Positions 13,045-36,322 of a stretch of 64,000 bases of DNA are shown here, piece by piece; within the stretch, counting starts at the first letter, position 1, and every line of letters starts with the position of its first letter. The notes under the pieces were generated by a model, which was not told the DNA's origin, made no database searches, and saw only the letters and a program-made list of their open reading frames with translations. This DNA comes from Hypomesus transpacificus (lineage: Eukaryota; Chordata; Actinopteri; Osmeriformes; Osmeridae), in assembly GCF_021917145.1 (NCBI RefSeq), contig NC_061062.1:5733847-5797846 (forward strand), in the 5' to 3' direction. The position numbers and the translations under genes are program-made.

Positions 13045-13747
13045 CTTCCCCCTTCCTCCCCACTTTCCCATGTTATCCATTGTTGTCATGCTTCAGACTC
13101 ACGGATGAACAACTGCTAACCCACTGCCAGTCAAGTATACAATACTTTATTTATTTACGAAAAAGCAAGAATGCAGTTTAGTTTATGAAGGGAAGGACTG
13201 AAAAGGTGCCGGAAGCTTTATACAAACAGGGTGAATGACCAAATATTGTCAGTACTTTTTTTGATTACATGCGTTGTTTTTAGCTATTTATGTAAAAAGT
13301 TATTTTGTCCATGTGAATAGATGGGTACATTTGATTTTAGTCATTTTTTGTTTACCATAAAACACACTATTTAGATTTACAGGGTTATTGAAAAATAACT
13401 AAATAAAAAAGCTACTATGAATATCTGGCAGGACTAGGGAATGTGTTTATTAATGGCCATTTTTTATTTAAACAACCCTTCGTTAACTTCTTTACAATGC
13501 AGGGTTTGGAGGTCATGTGATCACCCAAGGTGGATGACAGTTGGGGTGTTGGATAATGGTATCTGACCCCCCACGTTTTAATGTTTTTTTCACATAAACA
13601 TGAAGATTAATGCAAACAAAAGAATGATCTGTATTAGAATGGGATTCAATTATGTCCAACCGAATGCTTGACATTGAAGTGCACTTTACTCCAAAGTGTC
13701 GGTTTGTTTTCTTCAAGACCTTGCTTGTTGTATTATCCGACAATAAA
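13045..13747 (+). other. NIN: NIN 3' UTR with polyadenylation signals
   Basis: Sequence after the NIN stop codon at 13042-13044. AATAAA hexamers occur at 13402-13407 and 13742-13747; either could end the long transcript. No coding potential is seen. Confidence 0.6.
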
Positions 13748-13834
13748 CGTTATTGTAATATTTACATGTATTACCATCGTCGGGTAGAATGAGATGTTTC
13801 TCGTCTGAAATGTAGCCTAAATGAAGGACATCGG

Positions 13835-14615
13835 TAGCCTGACGTTGTCATACTCATAATTCTAGTCAGAATATGAGTCTGAGAACTCTCCGTTGGGCTT
13901 TGACTACAGGGCTGTTTCAAACGAGGCTGGAAAACAAATGCCTCTTCGCTCAATTGGATAGATCTACAACCAATCAGAGCAACAGAGTATGTGACGTATG
14001 TTAAGCACCGCATAGTTGTTGTCAACAGAACTAAACTACAAGCAGACTTGAAGTATGCTTGAAGAATGAATACAAACGATTTTTGCCGGTGTTGTAAAAT
14101 TAATTTAAGGGTAGGGAGAGTACTTGTTCACGCGGTCAACCTTTTTGAGCGAAACAATAAAGGGCAATGCATATACGAAGTTCTCCGTTTAGGATTACAA
14201 CTCCATCGGGGCCAGCTGATAAATTAAACTTTTACCGAATCCCGTAGGAAGGACGGCAAAAACATATTTTCCATCGACAAATGCCTTGATTGCGTCTCTC
14301 TGTTCCTCTTTCAAAATTAATGCGCTGTCGATGTCTTCTAAAACAGACTCGATGGCAGAATCACAACATCCCAGATCTCCAGCGGTAGCCATGTTTGTTC
14401 AAAACGAATTCAATTTAAGCGCTCTTTTGTGACGTGGGTGATTACGTTACTGTTGATCATCTGTCCATCATCGTATAAAGCCCGCCCTGGCAATTTCATT
14501 GGTTCGCCCAGATTCTGGTTTTCTGTAGTTGGTCCCCAATACGAGACCCTCCAGACCCAATTTCCCGAACAAATTTCTTTTGGGCGGGGAGAAGTTGGGC
14601 TGGCAGACAGGCTAG
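13835..14615 (-). mobile_element. Candidate DNA-transposon remnant carrying a RecQ-like helicase fragment
   Basis: The stretch starts with tagcctgacgttgtc and ends, read in reverse complement, with ctagcctgtctgcc, so short imperfect terminal inverted repeats are possible. Its minus strand holds a helicase fragment (14195-14392). It sits between two genes and has no splice-site structure. The element class is not certain and the boundaries are approximate. Confidence 0.35.
14195..14392 (-). pseudogene. RecQ-like DNA helicase fragment (N-terminal, Walker A)
   Basis: A 65-codon reading frame on the minus strand. It contains a Q-motif-like segment (LKEEQRDAI) and then a Walker A motif of the RecQ type (LPTGFGKSLIYQL), where RecQ helicases have PTGxGKSxxYQxP. 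It stops right after motif I, so none of the later helicase motifs (DEAH box, RecQ-Ct) is present and the protein cannot be a working helicase. Similar RecQ-like single-frame genes occur in many copies in fish genomes, so I read this as the relic of a mobile or retrocopied helicase gene rather than a host gene. An alternative is a first exon of a spliced gene, but no downstream exon was found. Confidence 0.6.
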
Positions 14616-15490
14616 GACATCGGGGCCAGTAGGCTACTACCCTTTTCTCAATAGGGTTTTATTGCACTGTATAAAGAGACCAAAATAAAATATTTTAAAG
14701 AGCTCGGTGACTTGCCGTATTTGTGGTTCAAAGGACCGGTAAATGACCGGTTTGTTCTGCTGCCATTATCCTTGGTCTGAAAGTCCTGACCTACAGTGAA
14801 AATGAATGCCGCTCCAACAATAGCTGCTATCTGAATACAAATGAATTTTGTAAGAACAGCGGTTATGGCAGAGATTGCGGAGCATTATATAGGCTACTTT
14901 TCAATACAAGGAATCCGTTTAGTTAGCGGTGTTTAAGGTTTCTACAAACGTAGAGGTAACAACTTTACAGAAAAGGATAGGCCTATGTCAATGTCAGTCC
15001 AGCCCTAGTGTAGGCCTAACGTGATAGGGCTGTGCTAGATATTTGACCTTGGCCTCCTCGCCCCGCATCTGGCATTTTATTTATTAATGACATTAATTAC
15101 AGTTTCCATGCAATGTACGGAATCCCTCGGAATATGTGAAAGTCTCTTAAACTAGCCTACTATGAATTTGATAGGTTACATTTTAACTAATTCCATGCAT
15201 TCCCATGACGACGAATGTAGAGCTAGTCATTATTCCTACATTCAGTTTAATATCTGAAACTCCTTGTTGCCCTTACTGAGTGAATAAGTTATAGTATTGA
15301 ATGCATTTTAAAGGAAATTTTTAGCTGTAAATGTGCCAGTATACCGACTGTATCTGCAGTTGCCACAACTCTCCGTGAGTAGGATTGGGGAGGAGGCTTT
15401 CAACGGTGGGTGTGTGATGACATGGGCTGGGTGCTGCAACAGACGTATTTACTCAATGGAAAAATAGTTGGGACTTGAACTAGTTGCTAG

Positions 15491-15513
15491 TTAGCTAGCT
15501 AGCTAGCTAGCTA
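15491..15513. repeat. (GCTA)n palindromic microsatellite
   Basis: Tandem GCTA/TAGC units, self-complementary on both strands, about 300 bp upstream of the SAV1 start codon. Confidence 0.9.
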
Positions 15514-15678
15514 ATTGTCTGGGTATAAAGTACACGCTTGATCATTTTTTCGGTTGTTGTTTCTTTTTGGGTCTTGTTAATGCGAACAATCGGGCTTAAT
15601 TATTAATTAGTTCAACAACTCAGCTACTTTGTCCGGTGCAGATGACATATCAAAATAGCAACAAGTGGGAAGCTAACG

Positions 15679-15700
15679 ATAGCTAGCTAGCTAGCTAGCA
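15679..15700. repeat. (TAGC)n palindromic microsatellite
   Basis: Second array of the same tetranucleotide, about 130 bp upstream of the SAV1 ATG and probably within its 5' UTR. Confidence 0.9.
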
Positions 15701-15831
15701 CTAGCTCGCTGGAAGAAGTGAAGCCGAAATGTTCTCTAACCTTCCAATCCGGATAGAATGGGACAGTTGCAAAACTCAGGAACATTTTCATGCATTTCTA
15801 GCATTGCATTGATGTCCCCTGTGTGTGAGTT

Positions 15832-20728
<4,897 letters not shown>

Positions 20729-22152
20729 CCTGGGCCGGGCGTGGCCGCCCACACGCCCCTCCCCCCGACACACCCCCTGACACGCCCCCTCAGATACACC
20801 CTCAGGCACAGCTCTCCAGATAGGCCCTCAGACCCCCCATCCCCCTGGAGGCCTGCACAGCTGGGAGCGCTCAGGGTTTCCCCTGATTACATGGGAGGTT
20901 GTTGTTTTTTGGGCCTCTTTACCAAACACATCTGTGCCTTTTTGCTCGATCCAAAAATATCTGACTCGTGGCGATGCTGGTCGGCCCGCAGCCCGCACCC
21001 CCCCTCCCCTTCCCCCCCAAACACACACACACACATGCATACACGCACACACACAGCATGGTGGTTTGTCCGGTGATGAGGGTCTGATCGCCTGACTGTA
21101 GAAACTCTCAGATGATAGAGGGGGGGGAAAAAGAGAAGAAAACGTTCTGGAGCCGAGAGAGAGAGGGTGTTCAGCTGCTGGTGAAGTCCAGCCACTGTCC
21201 TCGGACAACAGACCAGGTGTGAAATCTGACCTTTTATAGACTGGACCGCGCAGGGTCTTAAAGACCGCCAAGTCTGTTTGTGACAGGTGACTTCTAGGAG
21301 TCCCACCGGAGCCTCATCACCACAGGAGTAGCACTTGTACTATGCCTCATCTCTGATCAGTCATGTGACTAACCCATTTCCCGTGGGACAGAAACACGGG
21401 CATCTTCTCCTCATCGCCGTTGCTTCATAATATTTTGATGCTCTGTTGGCATTTGTCAACCTTTTAAAAGTGCTATTCCTTTATATTCCAAAATAAAGTG
21501 TGATTTATAGTGTTGTTTTGATGGCATATCCTTTTCCAAGACAATCTTTTGAATCCTGCACAAGAACACTCTTGTGCATTTAATGTGTGTTTATTGGAAC
21601 AACCTGTAATGTGTGGGACAAAGCAGGACATTTGATGCAGCGGTTTGAGTGTTCCTAGGCACCTTTAAACCAGAGTGTGGACTGTCTGGATGATTAATCA
21701 TACATAAGCTACTGGAAAGGAACAATATCAGAAATGTCAAGACGCCTTATTTTTGCCAAATAAATCGCAATGTATATTCTTCTACTTGGTGTGTTGATGT
21801 ACTTGGGCCTGTCAGTTGGGCCCGTCGTCTGTCTGTCTGTCCTGGTTTGAGACTGGAGCTCTGAACAGCGACGCTCGTGGTGTCCTCTGTTTGTATTCCG
21901 TCTCATGGAAGGCAGATGCATGACAAAAGCAATAAACTCTGCAGTTCAAAACCCAGTGTCAGAAGCCCATGAAATGGACGCCTTCAACTTAGTCTCCAAG
22001 GCCTCGTCGTTTTCTCCCTCTCCATCCCGAACACACACATACTCTCCTGAAACTTATATTTACCATTTAAAAAGTTTCTTTTGTATACTGACTGTACTTT
22101 ATATGACTTTGTTTGTACTTGGAACAGTATTTACAAAGGAACTATCAATAAA
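20729..22152 (+). other. SAV1: SAV1 3' UTR with polyadenylation signals
   Basis: Non-coding sequence after the SAV1 stop. AATAAA hexamers occur at 21492-21497, 21931-21936 and 22147-22152. The last lies about 30 bp from an opposite-strand signal (TTTATT at 22182-22187) that could serve ATL1. Confidence 0.6.
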
Positions 22153-24380
22153 TTATTGAGTTTTTTATGGTTTGCTCAATCTTTATTCAAATGAATTATA
22201 AAATATGGAGCTGAGAATTTAACACTACCACTGTCTGGTAGCACTCCACATTATTATAAACTAAGCCAGTAGAACACTAGAACATGACACCAGTATAAAC
22301 AACACTGGTAGAACCCCAGACAAGTAGAATCCAACACACCAACAACACTACTAGAACAGATGACCAGTTTTCCTATTGCTGACCACAATGCATAGATTCT
22401 CGACACAAGATTGGAATTTTGTTTATCAGATTTAATTTAAAAAGAAGAAAACAATGTGGCCTTCATGAATGATGTTACATACTGTGAAAGACCAGATGGA
22501 ACCCAGTGAGGAGCATGTCTGTGGGTACGCTGCCCCTCCAGCCCCTTCTATTAACGAACAGCTAGGACAGCAACCCTGTCCGTTCCAACGACATGGAAAA
22601 CTACAGAAAAGCTGTTTTTATTTTCGTAATACTGTTTGATGAATGTCGCATGTACCAGATAGATATACAATGAGCTTTTTAAAAACGTCAACACAAATGT
22701 GATCTACGAATGTAACAGTCCATCAAGCCAACGTTTTGTTTGCAAACACTAAAAGCGTTTGCCCGACAACACAATTTGTTTACAAGTACAAGCTGTTTTA
22801 GAGACACACAGTTGACAGTGCAGGTTTGGCCTCAGTAACCATGCAGCGGGCCACTCAGGTTAAGCAGCAGATTAAAGGGTAGAGGGGGACAGACGGGAAC
22901 ATCGATTAAGGATCTTTCCTAACCGCTCTCTCTGCTGTCGGGCCACATCTGCCCCGTTTTTTTTTATAGCCTCGAACAGTGACATTCCATGACTCTGCCA
23001 GAACGTTCTATGTGAATCCCAACATTCCGTCAACCCCGCCTACCCTGTACTCTACTCAAACTGCCCGAAATGGATTTTACACTTGTACCCGTTTTCCAAA
23101 GGCCACATACGTTAAAAGAATCATGAATTGTGTAGACAGAGAGTGCAATTATCAAAGTGTGAAAGCTGACTATGATGCGTGAGAGAGATGCAGTCAGCCA
23201 GGGTTCCAAATGAGACCGGTCCCCCAAAATGTGTGATTTTCATAATGTAGCACATCATTAGGGCTTAATATCATTTATAATTTTCCACCTTTTAATATTA
23301 GTTTGGCAAATTTTAAGTAATTGTTCAAAATGTTCAAATTCCAAACATAAGATTGGAAATGATACTGGAAAGATAGCTAAATAGTCGAATAGTCAAATTG
23401 TTTATGGTGACATTTTAGGGGACCCCAAAGAGTCATAGGTCATTTTGAACCCTGCAGTCAGGAATGGTGTCCACTACACTGTCCACTACGATGTGTTAAC
23501 TGTACCAGCTGATGCTGTTCCTGGTTCTCTGCCAGCCTCTGACCAATCAGTGCTGTGTCACAAAGCAAATTCATACCACCACCCCATAGGTCACTTCTTA
23601 GTGCTGTCCTGTGGGATGTTTCCATAGTGACCATGTGCACTGAGGTAGGCCGCTTATTGTACATCAGCGCCAATGGATCACTAACACCGCCAACCTACAG
23701 GAGGGGTTTTGGATCAAACAGAACCCAGGAGGTTGTCTGTTTGCCTATCAACATGTTAGCATACAGTACCTATCTCTTACAAAGTGCCGGACAAGCACAA
23801 GCCCTAGGTATCTCAGAACAAATGGAGAGCCTTAAACATGAGAGACCCTATAACCATGCTGATGAAATGTGTCTTGTAAGCTTCCAAACATGGATGTCTT
23901 GTCCTTATAAACAGTACTACACTAGATCAAACATAACACTCAGCGCAAATAAACACAGATGGTGTTGTAGATCAAGTTTACCTTTCGTCAGTGATAGGTG
24001 ATTCGGCGACTCGCACGAGGGTCATTTCCACCTCACCTCCAGCTGAGTGTGTTTGTACAGATGGTTTACCCTCGCACACACACACACACACACACAATTT
24101 ATATGTTGTCAAAATGAGAGACAATGATAGCCATTGTCTGAAGACACTCCCTCAGGTCAGGGAGATATTCTGCCGTTGCCTATATGAACATACATAGTCC
24201 ACATCTAGCTCTGAAATAGTGAATCAATGCATGTGTGGACTCATCCAGTCAAACCAGAGCTGTGCCCTTCAGGTGGGGACCCCCCCAATCCCCCCCAATC
24301 CCCCCCCCACCCCCCTAACTGTCCGTTCCACCACTCGACCGAGAAGTCCATGCTGTGCTCTGGTCCTCCCAGTGTGCACC
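22153..24380 (-). other. ATL1: ATL1 3' UTR (minus strand)
   Basis: Downstream of the ATL1 stop on the minus strand. Reverse-complement AATAAA signals lie at 22617-22622 and 22182-22187. A (CA)n tract occurs at about 24073-24097. The frames that stay open here are short and show no family features. Confidence 0.5.
24074..24097. repeat. (CA)n microsatellite
   Basis: Tandem CA dinucleotides in the ATL1 3' UTR region. Confidence 0.9.
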
Positions 24381-30197
<5,817 letters not shown>

Positions 30198-31979
30198 GAT
30201 GTCTTTTTAATGTCAATAAACGATACTAGTCGGAAGTCATAGACAGCTTCTCTGGGAATATATTCTCTCTATCGACACTGAAAGGATGCTCTTATTCAAC
30301 AGAGGATGGTAGAGCCTTACTGAATTCCAATCCCCTCTGCACGACCAGCATACGCCGACAGAGGGTGTTGTTTTCTGTGTTGTGTTTTCCTTACTTTTGA
30401 CTGATTTATTACCATCATTTTGTCATTATCATAATTATGTGTGGCCATTGTGAACAACCAATAGGCCTAAAATAATCTCAATACGCATACTATTTCTATA
30501 AACGATCACATCTCTTCAGTGGTCTTCCAATGGTGGTCAATGGTATTTGTCAGTGACATAATGGCATAACAACTTAGGCTGGCAAGATATTTTCATCGCT
30601 AGATGGCAATGTTTGTGTAATTATTGTATTTACAGTAGACAAAGTAAAGGGCAGATAAATAGTGGGTAGGAGCACGCTGATACTGATAGACAGTGCTGGA
30701 CAGTGAATGAACAGAGGGCGTTTTGGCAGCTTATTGTAAAACCGTCAAGCATAAGCTAGATTTCCATTTTACTTCAAAGAAAACGTGGGGCAAGTTCCGA
30801 GTTATTAGCTAAACGTACAAAACTCTGAAGCTGTCAACAACACAAGGAAATGACATGACAACGTTCAACGTAGTGGTGACATTCTAGTGAGCACCAAGCT
30901 TCAACGTTTCATTGCCGTTGTGTTTGAGACCGGGATCTAGCTAGTATTCAAGACAAGACTCAGTCAGAGCAGAGCGACAGTGGCGTAGCTAGCTATCAGC
31001 AGCCAACTGAAGTTTAACATTGCACTTCTACGAAGAACAAAGGATTGTTTGGGGATAATTATTCGACGCCATAATATTGTCAAATGCTTAAAAAATGAAC
31101 ATACTTGGAGTTTTATATTAGCTAGTTGCATATGAGTTTTAAAAGGTAGGTTCATTTCAACTTCGTCATACTCTCTAGAAGAAAGTGAGTTAGCCAGCTT
31201 AGCTAGAGCTAGTTAGCTAAAAGTAAAGTGCTAGCTAGCCAGACTAGTACTGTAGTAAGCCAAGTAGGCTTATTGTACTATTTAGGGTTAGCTAGCCCAA
31301 GTAAAGATATTTTGAATTGTCAGCGTTGTAGACCGTGTTGAGCTGTGCTATCAGTATCGAGAAAGACGGGGAGCAGAAATTTTGCAAGCCACAGTACTGT
31401 AGTTAGCAGTAGAGCTAACTTGGGGAAACAAATTGTTCTCATTTTTACGTTTGACTAGTTGGCAAGACTACCTGTGGGTTAGTCTCGAGTATACTGAAGC
31501 ATTTGCTTGTTATGATTGAGGCTAGTGTGGGACGCCTTTATCATGCAAACATTTAATTAACTCAACTTAATTGATGCATTATCGAGGGTGTTAAGTTACT
31601 GTAGACAGGGAGCAATCAATTTAACGCTACGCCAAAGCAAACAATGTTTGAAACAATTAGCTTATCTGATGATGGTAGTCATTATAACTATTATTACATT
31701 TAGGTTTAGTATCGCACCGTTTGTTTAAGTCTTTCTAACTGACATTCTAGATATATACCATCCCTTGCCTCGCTTATTTTCTTAAAAAAAAATTTTTGTC
31801 TCGCTGTTTGCCTTAACAGCAGGAAATGGACCAGAGGCTACACACTGAAGCAGCATCTTAGCAGCTTTATGCAACCAAGTTACCCAAAACTCGACATTAG
31901 TAGTTAAATCATCTTCTTCAACGTTTGCTAGATGTAAAGGCAAGTTGGTATTAAGGAGCTATCCAGTGAGCTAGCTGTC
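30198..31979. other. ATL1-MAP4K5 head-to-head upstream region
   Basis: About 1.8 kb between the ATL1 start codon (minus strand) and the MAP4K5 start codon (plus strand). It must hold both 5' UTRs and promoters, with any noncoding first exons. GCTA-rich stretches occur at about 31190-31250. No TATA box or other motif can be assigned with confidence, and no protein-coding signal is seen. Confidence 0.5.
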
Positions 31980-34900
31980 ATGGAAGTGTTTCCCCGACCC
32001 AGCGGTGAAATTCAGAGAAGAAACCCACAACAGGACTTCGAACTTATTCAACGAGTGGGAAGCGGCACATATGGAGACGTGTACAAGGTATTTTGTTACT
32101 TTTTTCAAGCCACCGACATGAAAGGAACTAAGAGGGTCATTCTAATACATTTGCTCTGGGCCTTCCTGCTTTTATTAATTGATTCACAATTAGTCCAGAG
32201 CTATTTGGATCAACAAAACAAGAGTAACATATGTTGTCTCATACCAATGTTCATACTGAATAATTTGCTTATTTATCAAATACATTAGAATAAGGCCTAA
32301 ATGGTTAGATCAGTATTCTTAGGGTTTCTGTGGTCATGCAGCCTGACCGCCACTCACACACACATGCAAAGGATGACTTGGTGACCAATAGGATCTGATG
32401 TGAGAGAGGCAATGCAGCCTTGTCTGCCGTGCCCTCGCCTTACAAAGCAATCGCTGCTAGCTCCCCCCTCCCCAGACAGTTAACTGGTGGAATGCAGTGC
32501 CTGGTATTCTATCCGAGCACGCGAGCCCAGGACTGAGGCGGAGGGAAATAAGATCAGGCCTCTGTCTAAACATGCAGCCGGCACGGGTGTGTTCAATGCT
32601 GTCCCAACAGTGAAAATAGGCTTTCTCCTCTCTGCTATGCAGATGGTGTTATTACTACATTGTTTTGGATGTTTGTTGGGGGGGTGACCTTCCTGTAGTT
32701 GATTCCCTAAATCTTAAGCATCAGAACTTGTCCACTTGCCCCCCCCAAAGCAAAAGGATCCTGCTTTGACGTCGGTCTTGACGATTGAGGAAATGCATTG
32801 AGCGCTGCAGGTTTCCCTGCTGTGTCGGGGCAGTCACATGAGGTGTCTCCTGAGCAACCAGCAGGCACACCTGTTTCTCCTCCAGGGTGACTTCCTACGT
32901 TGGTACATGTCTCTTCTGTCCCCCAGATCCTGAGGTATGCAGCCTAACTGGACCAGCCTCCAAACTCTGACTGACCTGTCAGCCGGCTGCGTTCAATATT
33001 TACCCTCATCAAGTTCGGGGGGTTTATTTCGCTTCACCTCACCTCAGATATCTGTGTACGAAGTGTGGGCCCCGTCAAGACGAGAAAAGCTTTAAGCAAA
33101 CATGAACTGCGTAGTAGGCCCATGACGTTATGTAGATTAGCCTTGTTAACAGCCAGGCCTCTTCTGGTTTGAGCCGATCCAAAGAGGCCTGTGCGAGTCC
33201 TGTACAGTAGGATTGGGTTGTGCGTGTCGTCGTGGCCCCAATGCTCAGCCGTGGGATGTGTTGTGCGTTTTCGCTGAGTCACGACGGCAGTGACTGTGCA
33301 GAGAGGTGGACGAGGCTGATGGTTTATGGGTGACTAAGTCGTCCGTCCAGTCTGGTCGCTTTCAGGGCTGAGGACATGGCTCTCTGGCTATGTTTCAGGT
33401 TTTTATTTATTTTCAACAATCCGGTCATAATCACAATCCAGAGATTTATAACAGTCATTTGAAACATGATTCATGTTTCTCGTAGCGAGTATGAGTAGCA
33501 ACGTGACCCAGAATCTAGGTCTATGAAGGCCTATGTAAACAAATAACAAATATTCTGCCTGCCCTGTATCTACCTTTCCAACCCTGCAAACGGGTCTCGC
33601 ATGTTGCTAACAGTGACTATATTTTAACAAGGTGCTACAATTACATGAAACACAGCACCACAGTTGACATTTTACTTTTGTCGGACACTCGTCGAAAGGA
33701 AGGGGAATGTTTTTTTCCCCTGTAGCGATTGTCCTGCGCCTCAGATTAACACCTCTGTCACCTCCCCTCCGTTTGCTCAGTGTTGTTTTTGCTGTTTTTC
33801 AGGCTCGAAACATTCAGACAGGAGAGCTCGCTGCTGTGAAAATCATCAAGCTGGAGCCAGGTGAGTCCTCTTGCCTTCAGAATAACCGTTTATTTTGAGT
33901 GCACCTCTATGCTAGAGCAATGTCATTTGTGAGAATAGGAAACTCGTGCTGGTGGCAGATGCAAGTTCCAGAATGGGGGAGGGGGACTCTTATGATGTCG
34001 GTGGGGGGGGGATTTCTGTCTTGCTCCAGACCAGCTTTTGACTTGATGCCCCAGTGACAGTGTTTATGCGAGCCAGATTAGAGGGATTAAGGTTTCGGTT
34101 GTCCATTGGCCCAGACAAAGCACCGCAGATGGAACAGTCATTGAAGAACGGCTTTCTTTGGGGTGTGTTGTCCATCTTCTCCCCTGTGATGATAAGGGGG
34201 GGGGGGCTTCCCGGAGGTTTGAATGTGTCCTGCTCGGAGCACATATACGGTGTAATAAACGTTCCCACTGGTTTTAGTGCTCCACTCCCATGAAGCGTAC
34301 AGCTCGTTCCCTCTGTCAGTGTTAGGAGCTGGAAGTCAAATGAAAGAAACCCATCGCTGATCCCATCCTGAAGGATCTTCCCCAACACCCTTCAGGACAG
34401 CGAGGGGATCAGTGTTGGGTGTATGAAGCAACACATGGGGATAATGGATCAGTGAAGCGCCGATGCTAAAGCTGTTTGTTCCGTAAAGATGAGTGATGGG
34501 GTCGGAGTGTAAGAGCCCAGGACTTCCTGCTTCAACAGGATTCTGTTCTGAGGTGTCAACACGTGCTCCGGTGGAGCTCGACAGGTTAGACCAGGAGTGA
34601 CGGGGGTGTGGCTGCAGGACTATGTTGATCTGGTAGCTGGAATGGGCGTGATCCTGGGGGTCTCTGGGCACTAAGACAGAACCTATCTGTCGTGTCATTC
34701 CGCTGTTGTGACGTGTCCCATGGCTGAAAAGTATGACTTCTGTTGTCTGGAAAAGTGTGAGATGACAGATTGATTTTGATTGATCAACCAAACTTCCAGT
34801 ATGATTTTATATTATATCAATATTAAGATTGACCCTCAGTATTAACTATGAATTAGAAATCGCACTGCATGTGATGCACATCTAACACAGCCTTTTAAAA

Positions 34901-36272
34901 GATGTGGTTTCTGTCTGCGTAGGGGAAGTGCTCATTCAGGGAGGAAGTGGCCAGATCTCATGAAGATGGTGGACTTGTTGTCAAAGTCTCCTCTCACTAA
35001 GTCGAGCTGAAGTCGTCGCAGTTCACATTTTTGTGGCTCCCGGCCCCATTGGCTGCATATCTGAGATGGCACAGCCAAAAGCTCATCGCTATGGAAACAA
35101 TACATATGCAGACAGTGGTTGTCAAGGCATGCACTGGGATGGCCTCTGCCTCTAATTGACCCCTCCACAGCTTATTACCATACTGTATAGGGTAGCCATA
35201 TGGCATATTTGAGTTATTTAGGTCTTCCTTGGAGATGTCTCAAGAGAGAGCTGGTTCCTCATTTGTAGAGAAGTGACTGATGTCTATAGACTGGGCTGGA
35301 CAGACTTGACAGATAGCCAGGTTGGCCCCGAGCATGCGGCTAGTTGGCAGGACCTCGCGGCGGCTACCAGGAACAGACCAGGGAACCAACGTAAAGAGGA
35401 TTTAAAGCTGGAGTTAAATCGAGCTCCACCAGGTGATTCAGAGCGAGCTATTTTCAGCTGGCACACCAACATGGCTCTCCCTGGCTAACTTTGACCCGGC
35501 CACGCACGCCACACGATGCTCCACCTTTCTTGCCAACGTGTTGAGCGTATGCATGTGGACGGCAGGATGGTATATGCAGACTGACCCTGGGGGCAGGTCG
35601 CTCCAGAATGCTCCCCAGACACCCAGGTCACCTGACCCTCACCCAGGCAGCCTGGAGCTGCTGCCGCAGACGGAGGGCTTCCACTGGGGGAGGAGCCCGG
35701 AGCCTCTGTGGTTTCCCTCCTCTCCCTCCAGGACACTCTCCAGAGCCTGGAGCTTTTTCCTCCTCTTGTTTGGTTCCGTCGCTCCTAAAAGGGAACATTG
35801 CCATGAATCACAGAGCTCGTCTTCAGTCCGCCCCGAGTCAGCTCGGCTGTTGATGCGAGCGACGACCAGATCAGTTGTCTGAACACCATAACAGAGTCTG
35901 CTCTCCGAGAGAGGAGGGCCGAGGGGCAGGCACGTCCTGTCGGGCCTCAGACCAGCGTGTTAATGTGTTCCAGTCAGTCAGGCCCGTGTCGCACCGTCCA
36001 ATTGGGAGCAGATGGTCTCGCATAGTTCAGCCCTCCATTTCCTAGTGATAGAGGAGGCATCGATACGTCCAACAGACAGAGCCCAGCCAGAAGCGAACTT
36101 CTGCACGCTGATATTTATCGATTGCTGCCGTGGAACTTGAGGTGCAGCCAACTGGAGTGGAATATGGGCCCCGTAGAGTGTGTGGTGTTGCTTCTGCTTC
36201 CTGTCTGCCAGACGAGGCTGTGGTTTTCAGCTCGGCCAAACAAAGTGAAATACTGAGTGGTTTTCTAGAATA

Positions 36273-36322
<50 letters not shown>

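Larger units (their letters stand above)
14640..15831 (+). other. NIN-SAV1 intergenic region and SAV1 5' UTR
   Basis: Non-coding. The part nearest SAV1 holds two (GCTA)n tracts at about 15491-15513 and 15679-15700. No TATA box or clear promoter motif can be assigned. Nothing else is recognised. Confidence 0.5.

Noticed and set aside
22979..24001. Short plus-strand frames downstream of SAV1
   Set aside because: They lie in the ATL1 3' UTR on the other strand and show no coding features.
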